Source: Colias croceus (taxonomy: Eukaryota > Arthropoda > Insecta > Lepidoptera > Pieridae). From it: a stretch of DNA of 64,000 bases. The translations under genes were made by a program, and so were the position numbers. This document shows positions 34,301 to 42,824 of the stretch, in pieces (positions within the stretch are counted from its first letter, which is position 1; each line of letters opens with the position of its first letter). Where the stretch lies: NCBI RefSeq assembly GCF_905220415.1, contig NC_059568.1:4154001-4218000 (forward strand), in the 5' to 3' direction. Below the pieces are notes generated by a model. The model ran no database searches. It was not told where the DNA came from and worked only from the letters and a program-made list of their open reading frames with translations.

Positions 34301-36942
34301 GATATTATTTCGTCTGCTATCATTTTTCCACTCTAATACCGAACAACACGCTCTAAATAATGAATAAATATGGAAATAAGGTTTGACAGTTGACAACCGA
34401 CTCGAATATTTTTCTGCGCACAACTGAGAGCGAGTTAGGTGATCTTACCTTACTAGTGACACGTGGGCCACGCCCACATCGCACTTCTATTATGTTCTTA
34501 CTGTTCTGTGGTGCCAACCATAAAGCGTTAACACACACATTTGCAGTCTCTACATGTGACTGTCAAAACGATAATTTTGTATGGAGTGTCCGGGGTGTGC
34601 CCATACTAAATATTTTAAATCGTGGTCAGAATATATGCTTCATGAAGAGGCATGTAGATTTCAGGTACTTCATTTCTGAATAACATAAATCTTCATTTAA
34701 TTTTTATTTCCCAGGTTATCTGAGAATCAAAAATACCGATCTAACCAGGCTTTAATAATAAAAAATATAATTTAATATAAAAATGCGTCCCGTTAAAAAC
34801 TAATTCATATTATTTGTTTCAGGAACAACACCCACAGATAGAAATGAAAGAATTTCCCGTATCAAATGCGCCAACTGTACCTCAAACTATCAATTTAGTT
34901 TTAAGACTTAGGTATGTTGATTTTCTAATATAAGATATGAATATAATTTTCCTAAATATTTCACAGAATTTTAGAAAATAATGTTAATCAAAAGAGCATA
35001 GTAAATACTGATAAGTACTGATAAGTATTTATCGTAAATATTTATGCCAGAAAAAAAACACTACTTACTTCAAAAAGTTAAATGTTAAGTAAGCGAGAGA
35101 CGGACAGGAATGTTGTCATATTAAATCTCTTAATCCGACCAAGTTATAAACCGACGTAGCGACACGTCGTGTGCTCCTGCACTTTTTGTCTCGTGTCTCT
35201 TTGTTAAAATTATTAGTATTAATAACGTATAAAATATTATAAAGTTGAAGAGTTTGCTTGTTTGTTTGAACGCGCTTATCTTAGGAAGTTGGTCCGATTT
35301 GAAAAATTCTTTCTGTGTTAGATAGCCCATTTATAGGCTATATATCGTCACGCTTAGACAAACAGGAGCGGAGCAATGCGGGTAAACCCGCAGGGCAAAG
35401 CTAGTAACATATTATAATGAAAGAAAAAAGCTTTATTGCCAACAAAAACTTAAACTATCTTAACTTGAAAAGTAAACACAATATATTAGGCAATGAATGC
35501 ATGCAACGCATTTAATGCTTTAACCCATTGAGCCCCAAGCGGCCTGATCGGTCCCAGACACAATAGATTTTCTATTGTGTCTGTGGTTCCGGGGCCTGAG
35601 TTACTACACATTGAAATTATCCGTATTCATCTGTTTTGTTCTGCTATATAAAGTGGGTTTATATAAATTTCAGGAACGCGCGTCGCGAACTCAACGACAT
35701 ACGCTTCGAGTACATAACCGGCCGCGACACGAGCGAGGGCATCGCCGCGGAGCTGGTGGGCGCGGGGCTGGTGGGCGCGGCCGACGCGGCGCCCATCGCG
35801 ACCAACCTCGCGCGCCTGCTGCTGCGCCCCGCCGCCAAGACGGTCACCTTCCACCTGGTGGGTATACTGTGCTTGCCGGCTAGGTATAGGATCGCGCTTG
35901 CTGCCAACTTCACACGTTAACAGTCTAAATAGTACCGCCAGCAAAAAAGTACAAAACATAACTTTAATATATTTATTACTAGCTTTCCGCCCGCGGCTTC
36001 GCTCGCGCAGTCAAAGATAAGCCCGCATAGTTCCCGTTCCCGTGGGATTTCCGGGATAAAACCTATCCTATGTCCCGGGGTAAAAAGTAGCCTATGTCCT
36101 TTCTCGGGTATCAAAATATCTCTTAACCAAATTTCATGCAAATCAGTTCAGTAGTTAAGGCGTGATTGAGTAACAGACAGACAGGCAGAGTTACTTTCGC
36201 ATTTATAATATTAGTATGGATTGTTCATAGATAATGTAGATTGTATTATTGTATGATCGTTATATTTATTTATAAAATACTCTTATTGAATTTTACTAAT
36301 GGATAAACTTTATATACATAGTCAAACGAAGTCATAAAACAATCAAAGGCTTATGTTGTCGACAATATGTTTGCCAGCCATGGCTATGAAGTTTGCATTT
36401 GATATCAGAAAATTGTTATTTAATAAGAAGGCGTGTGGCCGACAAAAGTATAACAAAAAATTCGATTACTTAATAAAAACTGAGATAATATTTGTATATT
36501 TTCACAAATATGCTTTTTATTTTAAATCCTACTCATAAATAATTAATTTGGCCTGAAGTGTATTAGAAAAACCCAAAAAAGCATACATTGAATATTAAAA
36601 CTGATTTTGTTTACTGATGTTTTTGCACACCATACACTTTGGGAACAAAGTTTGCGTGTATTGCTGAGCAAAATGGCGTTTTGACAGTCATATTCCTGTT
36701 TGGAACGCAAAGTATAGTAGTCATAACCGATTTGACTCGATTATGACCCACTTTAAACCAACATATTAAATTAAAAATATGTACACTTATCAAGAATCGG
36801 AGGATATAAAATAATTTCATCTTTTTATGTCTTATATTTTTTTTAAACTATATTATTTTTCCAGAACTCAATCCCACCGAACGAGCAGTTCGACGAGAAG
36901 TCACTAGTAGGGTTCGCCCAAATATCAATTATATCAGAGTAA
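13282..36942 (+). CDS. fray: OSR1/SPAK-family Ser/Thr kinase (Frayed), 13 coding exons
   Basis: Exons 13282-13367, 19397-19448, 23145-23337, 24015-24139, 24949-25042, 26697-26841, 30883-31048, 31404-31551, 31816-32018, 32608-32793, 34823-34911, 35674-35857 and 36865-36942 join in phase to 582 codons plus TAA, all GT-AG. The kinase domain starts near residue 104 (DDYEIRDVIG): glycine loop GVGATAVV, ATP lysine in CAIKR (K133), catalytic HRD (D233), DFG (D251), and activation loop VRHTFVGTPCWMAPE with the WNK-target Thr at about 272. The S-motif follows (QPGTSGRLHR, Ser about 413), then an acidic linker and the CCT domain (about 480-582) that docks RFxV/I motifs in WNKs and SLC12 cotransporters. 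Family proteins are about 500-550 residues, usually starting at a Met equivalent to M87 here. The extra N terminus comes from exons 1-3. The kinase acts in the cytosol in WNK-regulated ion transport. Confidence in the family is high. Confidence 0.92.
13610..14785. repeat. TIR pair of the AGTGAAACTTCTTT family (large copy)
   Basis: GAAGTGAAACTTCTTTAT at 13610 is mirrored by ATAAAGAAGTTTCACTTC ending at 14785, enclosing about 1.15 kb with no transposase. It may be one long non-autonomous element or two solo ends. It lies in fray intron 1. Confidence 0.5.
16512..17071. repeat. TA-flanked MITE, about 560 bp
   Basis: The left end TAGTAGGGGAGCCCAGGATG is mirrored on the right by AAGAGGGG...TAGTAGGGGAGCCC in inverse. 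Both sides share a subterminal GGATTTACTCGAGCG. The internal phrase GCGTCAGATTA recurs several times. There is no ORF. It is in fray intron 1. Confidence 0.75.
17427..17610 (+). repeat. Lepidopteran interspersed repeat, ACTAGCGGTCCGCC type I
   Basis: From ACTAGCGGTCCGCC to TTTATAATATTAGTATGGAT, with the internal phrase GGCGTGATTGAGTAACAGAC. The same type recurs at 35977-36220 and 59655-59832. Non-coding; in fray intron 1. Confidence 0.75.
18126..18760. repeat. Cluster of GGAAATGTATAA-like motifs
   Basis: The word TAGGAAATGTATAA, or close variants, occurs at about 18126, 18164, 18191, 18246, 18613 and 18632 on the plus strand, and inverted at about 18676, 18711 and 18748. The two groups bracket a middle without it. 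The layout resembles the subterminal repeats of a DNA transposon. Confidence 0.55.
18974..19175. repeat. PIF/Harbinger-like MITE with TTA target duplication
   Basis: 202 bp from TGCCCGATTTCACCAATAAC to GTGAAAACGGGCA, with the ends inverted copies of each other and TTA directly on both sides (18971-18973 and 19176-19178). Internal AGGTGACACTTA words also repeat. No ORF. In fray intron 1. Confidence 0.8.
19397..19448 (+). CDS. fray: fray exon 2 (N-terminal extension)
   Basis: 52 nt, acceptor TTTCAG, donor GTACGT. It encodes NKVQSEVITPGTSGVFRQ in the frame set by exon 1 and leaves phase 0 for exon 3. Confidence 0.75.
19617..20016. repeat. TA-flanked MITE, 400 bp
   Basis: Ends TACAGGGTGTCCCAC and its inverse GTGGGAAACCCTGTA. 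The imperfect terminal match extends about 80 bp inward, including ACGTAAAAAATACTTA. No ORF. In fray intron 2. Confidence 0.75.
21304..22802 (+). mobile_element. P-element-like transposon remnant with exact 8-bp target duplication
   Basis: The 1499-bp element starts CAAGAAGCTTATATCT and ends with the inverse. The terminal match continues about 60 bp with few mismatches (ATACACTGGAGATT, TTGAC..GT.ACAAGAAAAT). GGTAAATA lies directly on both sides (21296-21303 and 22803-22810). Inside, a plus-strand ORF at 21738 starts MYCIVKNCRSVWTPNSGIEF, which resembles the zinc-coordinating start of a THAP domain. A possible second exon follows a CAG at 22208 (SFPKSKIKRNICAHQG). An 8-bp duplication and a THAP domain are P-superfamily traits. 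No catalytic region was recognised, so this copy is non-autonomous. It lies in fray intron 2. Confidence 0.7.
21738..21802 (+). pseudogene. THAP-domain exon fragment
   Basis: Begins with ATG and encodes MYCIVKNCRSVWTPNSGIEF HR. The C-x4-C spacing and the FH ending fit the first half of a THAP zinc finger. It ends at a possible GC donor (CAG|GCAAGT). An acceptor near 22208 would continue FPKSKIKR before a stop. Too short and too broken to be functional. Confidence 0.5.
23145..23337 (+). CDS. fray: fray exon 3, contains the canonical family start
   Basis: The open frame runs from the acceptor. The first 40 codons are serine- and phenylalanine-rich (ASFSTGDQPYNISPFSSFHN...). The ATG at 23265 in CAAAATGG context then gives MATSVNPPCPWSNSQDDYEI, which lines up with the usual start of OSR1/SPAK proteins. 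Donor GTAAGT at 23338. Confidence 0.9.
24015..24139 (+). CDS. fray: fray exon 4, glycine loop and ATP lysine
   Basis: Encodes VGATAVVYSALCKPRNEKCA then IKRINLEKWNTSMDELLKEI. Includes the glycine-rich loop and K133. Donor GTACTT. Confidence 0.93.
24949..25042 (+). CDS. fray: fray exon 5, kinase N-lobe
   Basis: Encodes AMSSCNHVNVVTYYTSFVVN then DELWLILRLLE. This corresponds to the AMSQCHHPN strand-helix region of OSR1. Donor GTATGT, phase 1. Confidence 0.93.
26497..26690 (+). repeat. Lepidopteran interspersed repeat, diverged
   Basis: Starts ACTAGCTTACCGCCCGCGTC and continues with AT-rich text resembling the other copies (AATCCGTTAAGTGGTTTAGG). It ends immediately before the acceptor of fray exon 6. 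Confidence 0.55.
26697..26841 (+). CDS. fray: fray exon 6, up to the HRD motif
   Basis: Encodes GGSLLDVIKHKM... through EVLKGLEYFHSNGQIH, splitting the Arg of HRD with exon 7. Acceptor TTCCAG, donor GTAATT. Confidence 0.93.
27277..27459 (+). repeat. Lepidopteran interspersed repeat, ACTAGCGGTCCGCC type
   Basis: From ACTAGCGGTCCGCCCCGGCT to TTATAATATTAGTGTAGAT with an (ACAA)n stretch. In fray intron 6. Confidence 0.75.
28648..28917 (+). pseudogene. LINE ORF1-like N-terminal fragment
   Basis: MSSQMSGEMLLLLEKMKEEL is followed by a helical, probably coiled-coil stretch and TARKNNIILHGIAEPSTERY. It is typical of LINE ORF1 proteins. The frame closes at TAA and the continuation lies in another frame 30 nt downstream, so it is frameshifted. 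Confidence 0.65.
28947..30450 (+). pseudogene. LINE ORF1 end plus AP endonuclease, broken
   Basis: One frame with in-frame stops near 29997 and 30210. It encodes the RNA-binding tail of ORF1, a poly(A)-bearing insertion (about 29337-29412) that happens to keep the frame open, and an endonuclease domain with the GDFN, DGKSKNQIDFI and NHRMV motifs. No RT follows. Confidence 0.7.
29337..29412 (+). mobile_element. Nested retroelement 3' end with poly(A)
   Basis: GGGCGACGTGGAGCACTTAC, then CCAGGTGACGC, TTGCCTCCTATTGCAT and about 15 A. The wording is that of the 3' tail of lepidopteran LINEs (GCCTCCTATTGCATAAAA). It interrupts the older LINE ORF. Borders are approximate. Confidence 0.55.
30883..31048 (+). 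CDS. fray: fray exon 7, catalytic and activation loops
   Basis: Encodes DIKAGNILLGEDGTVQIADF and the T-loop VRHTFVGTPCWMAPEVMEQ. It holds both catalytic aspartates and the WNK-phosphorylated threonine. Acceptor ATTCCAG, donor GTAATT. Confidence 0.95.
31187..31292. repeat. Short TIR element, AGTGAAACTTCTTT family
   Basis: AAGTGAAACTTCTTT at the left is mirrored by AAAGAAGTTTCACTT at the right, about 105 bp in all. Lies in the 355-bp fray intron 7. Confidence 0.7.
31404..31551 (+). CDS. fray: fray exon 8, kinase C-lobe
   Basis: Encodes DHGYDFKADIWSFGITAIEM, then ATGTAPYHKYPPMKVLMLTL and QNDPPNLDT. Acceptor TTACAG, donor GTATAG, phase 1. Confidence 0.94.
31816..32018 (+). CDS. fray: fray exon 9, end of kinase domain
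   Basis: Encodes GADEKEQYKIYGKTFRKMIV through CLQKDPSKRPSATELLKHPF and FKKAKDKKYL. Acceptor GACAG, donor GTTAGT. Confidence 0.93.
32608..32793 (+). CDS. fray: fray exon 10, S-motif and acidic linker
   Basis: Encodes ASKRQPGTSGRLHRTVTGEW with the S-motif serine. A Glu/Asp/Ser-rich linker follows (EEEEEGAADTADSDSEEG). The donor is GTGTGT in a purine-rich context (GAGGAG|GTGTGT). Confidence 0.9.
33204..34510. mobile_element. hAT- or P-type non-autonomous element, 8-bp target duplication
   Basis: 1307 bp with perfect 30-bp terminal inverted repeats starting CACAGAACAGTAAGAACATA. GTGCCAAC lies directly on both sides (33196-33203 and 34511-34518). No transposase is visible. An 8-bp duplication fits hAT or P superfamilies, and the 30-bp TIR length is close to that of P elements. 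It is wholly inside fray intron 10. Confidence 0.85.
34823..34911 (+). CDS. fray: fray exon 11, start of CCT domain
   Basis: Encodes EQHPQIEMKEFPVSNAPTVP then QTINLVLRLR, matching the ISLVLRLR strand of the OSR1 CCT domain. Acceptor TTTCAG, donor GTATGT. Confidence 0.9.
35236..35406 (-). repeat. Lepidopteran interspersed repeat, inverted copy
   Basis: Inverse of the 12876-13010 family: GGAGCGGAGCAATGCGGGT and TCCGATTTGAAAAATTC, ending TTTGCCCTGCGGG in inverse next to CTAGTA. In fray intron 11. Confidence 0.65.
35533..35603 (+). repeat. Short hairpin repeat (TTAACCCATTGA type), copy 1
   Basis: AACCCATTGAGCCCC leads to a perfect 13-bp stem CAGACACAATAGA / TCTATTGTGTCTG with a 3-nt loop, then GTTCCGGGGCCTGA. 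A second copy interrupts the maT transposase at 45822-45899. Lies 70 bp before fray exon 12. Confidence 0.75.
35674..35857 (+). CDS. fray: fray exon 12, CCT domain, GC-rich
   Basis: Encodes NARRELNDIRFEYITGRDTS followed by an alanine-rich stretch (GAADAAPIATNLARLLLRPA) and VTFHL. The GC content is strikingly higher than the flanks. The donor used is GTGGGT at 35858. A GT at 35862 would break the frame into exon 13. Confidence 0.9.
35977..36220 (+). repeat. Lepidopteran interspersed repeat, type I
   Basis: ACTAGCTTTCCGCCCGCGGC to ATTTATAATATTAGTATGGA, a full-length-looking copy with the phrase TAGCCTATGTCCTTTCTCGG. In fray intron 12. Confidence 0.75.
36865..36942 (+). CDS. fray: fray exon 13, C terminus
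   Basis: Acceptor TTCCAG. Encodes NSIPPNEQFDEKSLVGFAQI then SIISE and TAA, matching the KLIGFAQLSIS end of the family. Confidence 0.93.
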   Translation, partial: NSIPPNEQFDEKSLVGFAQISIISE

Positions 36943-36987
36943 TGCGGTCCGATACGTTGGTGCTCTGCCGTATTCTAGTTTATTATT

Positions 36988-37139
36988 AAAGTGAAACTTT
37001 TATTACATCGTCTCAAACTTTTTGGTCTGTGTAGCGCATGTCGCGTGACGCACGATACGTACGATAATTATCGTACAAATACGATAATTTTTAGTTAAAT
37101 GTCTATAGTGTGAAAAAAAGTTTCACTTTTACCGTGGTT
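36988..37139. repeat. Short TIR element in the fray 3' UTR
   Basis: AAAGTGAAACTTTTATT is mirrored by AAAAAGTTTCACTTTT about 150 bp later, just after the fray stop codon. A CGTACGATAATTATCGTACG-like palindrome lies inside. Confidence 0.6.
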
Positions 37140-37602
37140 TAATAAAACCACACAACATTTTTTTATTATTATTTCGTCAGTTTTAACATGTATTATATTC
37201 TCTGTTTCGCTATTTATTAGATTATATTTTATCTCAAATATGTGTATTGATGTTAATTTTGTGGATATTTAATTCGAATTTTAATGAACATGAATGAGCC
37301 TCAAAGGCTTTATTTATGTAAAGAATATTCGAGGGTTATAATAATGTGATTTATGATTTGAAAATATATTTATAATTTGCGTATAGGCAGATATGAATTT
37401 GAGTTATTAGCGAATTAATCAGAATTCAATATCTTACGGATATTATTACTTCTTTTATATCATTTTAGTCATAATATAAAGAAATTGACATTTCAAATAA
37501 TTTTTATGTGTAATATCTGTTTTTATGTAAAAATACCAAGTGTGTAAACGTCGATAAATAAGAAGTTATTTTCCAGTCTGAAGGAATTTCGCATACGAGT
37601 GA

Positions 37603-37608
37603 AATAAA
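37603..37608 (+). terminator. Possible poly(A) signal for fray
   Basis: AATAAA about 660 bp after the stop codon. AATAAA is common by chance in such AT-rich sequence, so this is only a candidate. Confidence 0.25.
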
Positions 37609-39290
37609 TATAATTTATAATACATGTTCTGTTTAGTGTTAGTTTGCGGCTGTGCCGCGGCCTTTCAGATTTAGTTAATATTGCTAGATGCAATTTAATT
37701 GCGGGGAAATTTGTATGCCGTTATAGCCATTTAATTTTATTTACATATTTTAAATAATGAAACAACTCAGAACTAAAGTACCACACCCCGGAATAATGGG
37801 ATATACGTAAAATTAAATAAAACTACAGTGAAAATTTTTGTTTCAAAGAAAAACCTGTTGAAGTGTTCTTAAAATTTCTAATATTGTTTACACATTATTT
37901 TTATTACGTATGAATAAATAATAATGAAGTAATATTATCAAATATATAACTATTTCTCTGTCATATATCCCATCAAGTTTGAGGTATCCATTCTAAGAAT
38001 GGCTGGTGGCAAACCTAACTATGTTATATCTCAAATTTTACATAGATAAGTTTTTTGTCTCCTAAAACTCTGAGAATCTCATATACTTAGCTTTTCAGTA
38101 CGAAGATTAATAGGAATGTGCAAAGTAGACTAGCTTACGTATAAGTAAATTAATGGCTATAACATATTCACTATTGCATTTCTGTGTTGCGAGTAATGCG
38201 TTTACACGCAGTACTAATACATTCCTTTTTGTAATTTATCGTTAAATATTATAAAACAGTGGGGCATAAGCCAAGTACGCGGAAAATTTAGTAGGTTTTG
38301 TGGTAAGGAAACTGATATATCGCTAGTTTTGTAAATGCGAAAATGTTTCCCGTTTAAAACTGGAACGTTATATTTAAGCCAATCCCTATTTTGCGCGAAG
38401 ATACTTCGATTCAATTGGCTGACTTTTTATATAGGTTACGATACGGTTACCGCCATTTGAATGGCCGTTTACTTTTTCCGTGCATTTTGAAAAATAATTT
38501 TTAAATAAAGCGTAATTCACTGGACTCTACAAATGTTTTGACGCGTAATTCCCTGCAAGGATTACGTGCTATTAAACTAAGATTTTAATTTATTACATCG
38601 ATATATAGAAGTATAAAGATACGTTCACATAATAGCACGGACGTTCTCAATGATCAAATATAATTTTATATGAGCGTTAGGATACTAACAATATCCAGGA
38701 TATATTATTATCTAGAGTCTATACTATATTTAGACGGATAGGTTAGGTTTGACAAACGAGTCATAGATCGTCGATTTGTCGTTTCCTGGATTATAGTCAT
38801 TGTTATTTATCGGCTTTAATTGATAGTTCAATAGCGGTTGCGTCCGGTTCGTTTCTCTCAAATTTATACTGAAAACAGTAAAATACTAAAAAATATTTTT
38901 AGAAGTTATCAATAGGTTGCCAAGGCTTTTGTATCCTATGTTATGATCAAAAATGCCTAATTTAGTAAAAATATAGAGAATATAACTGATTATAATTAAT
39001 ATTATGTAGAAAAATAACCGGGCGTGCGTTTTGCTGTCTCCAAAACATTGGATAAGGACTTGATCATTGTGCCGAACCAAAGATCTTGATTTACTTAAGA
39101 TTGTAGTGCTTGTACATTATGTTTCGTATTATGTGAGGTTTAATATTGTTTGATTTTTAATAAATTTATAAATTTATATAGCTTTGCGACGATAGTGAAA
39201 GGTGCGTATCAAAGGCGTATTTTAGTACACCGGGTGTTATTTTGGGTATTTAATGTACCTACATTTTAAATATTTAGCTTTTGTAACTAA

Positions 39291-39468
39291 GGGCTGATTT
39301 TTCAGTCCTTGGTTAAAACTTATTCATCGAATAACGTTTTAAACTACCATTTCAAAAACGTATTCTAATAATTGTCCGTATATGACAGTTAACAGGTGCC
39401 ATTTTAAAATGTTCGTGTAATACTTTATTGGACGGATAAATTTTAACCAAGGATTGAAAAATCGGCCC
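39291..39468. repeat. PIF/Harbinger-like MITE, TAA duplication
   Basis: 178 bp, GGGCTGATTTTTCAGTCCTT at one end and the inverse AAGGATTGAAAAATCGGCCC at the other. TAA lies directly on both sides (39288-39290 and 39469-39471). No ORF. Related copy at 496-665. Confidence 0.85.
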
Positions 39469-42375
39469 TAAATCGTATAAAATATTAACAATTTAAAATT
39501 AAATTTATTTTTAATAACTGGTTATATTGTTGCGTTCAAATTCAATTTCTTTGGACACTTTGTCATATTCTTTTAGCTCAAAATATGTCTTTGATAATGC
39601 AACGAATTCTTTTTAAATTGTTAATAATGTTATAATTTAACGATCGAATAAGAAAATTTAATAGGCGTATACTAAGTAGAAGTTATAAAAAAATACCAGG
39701 ATTATCATTTATTTCGTTTTTAATAATTTTTTATTATGAAGAATTTTAAATCTCAATTATTGTAATTCCGAATTTATTCACTCCTAACGTTGTAGTCAAG
39801 GGTGGATCTTTATAATTTTATCGAAAAATCTCATTTGAACATTTGGAAAAACATTAAGGAATTTATCACCTATTTGGTACAAAATAATTTAAGAATTTAA
39901 TTTTATCAGAAGTCTCTTGCATAATATTGACACCTTATTTATCGTATATTTTATTTGTTATATTGCAAATTTATTATAGTAATATAAAACAATAGTGTAT
40001 GTAATCGTTGTCGCTAAAAATCTAAAGGTCTAAACGTATTTTCTTAAGTAAATATAGCATTTTGATGAACATTGGGTAATTTTAAAAGTAGTTGCATATC
40101 GTACGATCATCAATACTATATTGGTATTAATATAGAATATAATATTATAGCGTATTCGATACAATATTTGAGGAAATATCCCAAGTTCATAAACTCTTAA
40201 CTTCTCTTTGACAGTAATTATGTGTGTGTATATGTAGGCTTATGTGTAATTCAATAATTACTATAAAAATACCATATTTAAGAAATGCATTTATGTCTTC
40301 TATACGATATATATAATTTGCATTTAGTAATAAATATTAGATTTGGATTATTATTGAATCGCAGTCGAAATAGATCTAGAATTGATATATTTAATTCAGG
40401 ACTGTTCGATCTATGATCAATGCAAGTATCCACAGGCCTATACACTGTAAAGTGTCAAATATCGATAGAATAATATAACCTAAAGATGTAATTTAAATTT
40501 AAAATAATGTTTAAGGCAGTTTTCATAGATGAATGTACTGTTTATTTTCTTGGCTACTTATAGATAATGGTATAATCTGGTAAAATAATAAATGAATAAA
40601 TAAATAAATAAACAATAATAGAAAGAGAAAACCGATGTTGCGTTGATGTAATCCGAATTTTAAACAATCTCAGAACTTCTCGTATATATGTACCTTATAA
40701 GGAAGGAAGTATATACTACCTTACTCTTGAATTTTGACGGATTCAAATATTTGAGATTTCCGCGAATCGTAAATATGTGCTGGAAAGGGGAATATTTTTT
40801 ATATTTTTAGTTATGGTATTATAATTCTGATACGTTTGTCCTTATCAGATCTAATTAAGATGCAAAATTTTGAGAAATTTTGTTCGCCGACCGGTCTATC
40901 TTTTGTCTCTTTCTAAATGAATTATTAATTAGTAAAATTGCTAAAAAATCAATCAAATTAGTCTTTGTATACCACATGTGCCATTCTCTTGTGTCTAAAC
41001 AATAAAGACAATTGGAAGGAACTTTTAGAATTAGCGTTATTATTTCTAGCTTTGTGAAACATAGCAATTTTAGTGGCTTTTCTTATGAAGTATGTGGGAT
41101 GTATTTAGCGGTAACTATCGACACTAACCCCAGTAGAATAGCGTGTGTATAGTATTGATATAATCGAAAATATATATTTTTGTAACAACACTATCTTTCT
41201 ATATAATATCTCGTTTTATAGCGTATATATTAAATACATTGACAATATTTTCATAGTGCATTATAACGTATAGGTGTTAAATTAGTATATATTCTGTAAT
41301 GTATGAAACTACACGTGATGGGAAGGTTTTATCAATTAATGAATACATTCGTGCTTACACGTGACGATATTTACACTATACGATATGTCGTATCGATCGT
41401 AGCTTTGTATCACGTCGGACATATCTGAGATCCATCCACGGACTATCTTAATTCCATCTATCGTATGTCATTTTCATATAAATTAAAAATGTTAGACTAT
41501 ATCTTTCGAGTTACTACGACTCCGACTAATATATCATTGATGATACATTTGTACAAAGTAAGATTGATAAAGGCTTGATGAAATCTGAAAGACTGGAACC
41601 ATTTGTTTTCTTTCACTTTACATATTTTGTTCATCAATCTATCATTCCCTTAAATAATTAGGATTATAACAACTTTCTATCTTGCTGTTTCATTTACTTT
41701 TTTGGTTTATAAACATTTTCTTTTAAGTATGAAAATTGCACATTATTAATTGTATTCTGGAAAGTTTAATTGGGTTTTACAACATTTTATTCATATCTTT
41801 TCGTCATCTTTAAGTTTCAGTCTTTCATTTGTTATACATGCGCAATTTTATGTATAATAATAATTTGAATATCGCGCAATTCTATTGGCTCTTATAATAT
41901 CGTCAATTTACTATATCATAAATGTAAGTTAACTTAGAAAAATTATATTAAACTAATTTTCAGCGCGATTGTTAGATAATGTAACCAGAAAATGTGTTTC
42001 TGTATAACATTATATTACGTAATCTCTAAATTTTGTCGGTAAATATATACATAATAATTGGTGTAATACGATTCTGTTTGAGTGAGCAGTTTATTTGGAT
42101 GGCATGTGATAATATATTGTAGTCTCTTTCTCTTTAATGACATTACAATAAGCTTACCTATAAGAGTGGTCTCAGATCATTACAGACATGCATCAAACCA
42201 TTGCATTATTGCAATTATATGATTTAATAATTAATTATGTATCTGCAAAGCGAAATAATATTTTGTTACAGTTTATTTGAATTCGGAATCAGCAATAAAT
42301 TATTTTATATTTATCATAATTTGATACACCGTTGCGTCCATACGACTCCAATGTCAAATTAAACTTTGACTCTAA

Positions 42376-42516
42376 TGGACCATCTTCACAATCGAGTGCG
42401 TTGGCCCAACAAATGATCGTCGATGTTTGCCGCCATAACGGCGATTATAAATAAACAATGACGACCGATCATAGACATGTAGACTCGACCACGTTGGTCA
42501 TTGTGAAGAGGGCCCA
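42376..42516. repeat. MITE with TAA duplication
   Basis: 141 bp. TGGACCATCTTCACAAT at the left matches, inverted, ATTGTGAAGAGGGCCCA at the right. TAA is present on both sides (42373-42375 and 42517-42519). Size and target fit PIF/Harbinger-type MITEs. Confidence 0.8.
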
Positions 42517-42603
42517 TAAAGTGGTATGAAAGTGACAGTTGACAATACTTATACATTGCATAATTTTGATGGCTGTGAGAATATCAAGTTGTATGTGTAG
42601 CAA

Positions 42604-42824
42604 TAAGTGCCCTTACGCACTAGCGTTTAACCGCGGGGGCGGCTAACCGCGCGGTTAGCCGCTTTCCCATTTTAATATGCAACCGCTTTTATGATTAGTG
42701 CGTACAATCATAAGCGGTTGCATATTAAAATGGGAAAGCGGCTAACCGCGCGGTTAGCCGCCCCCGCGGTTAACCGCGCGGTTAGCCGCCCCCGCGGTTA
42801 ACCGCTAGTGCGTAAGGGCACTTA
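42604..42824. repeat. GC-rich foldback element
   Basis: An almost perfect palindrome. The ends are TAAGTGCCCTTACGCACTAG and its inverse, and the centre AAGCGGTTGCATATTAAAAT is mirrored exactly. GCGCGGTTAGCCGC and CCCCGCGGTTAACC blocks fill the arms. The right arm has one extra tandem copy of the roughly 28-bp block. TA lies outside both ends. Non-coding; extremely stable hairpin potential. Confidence 0.9.

Noticed and set aside
35575..35959. Arginine- and alanine-rich ORFs on both strands near 35.7 kb
   Set aside because: They are shadows of the GC-rich fray exon 12.
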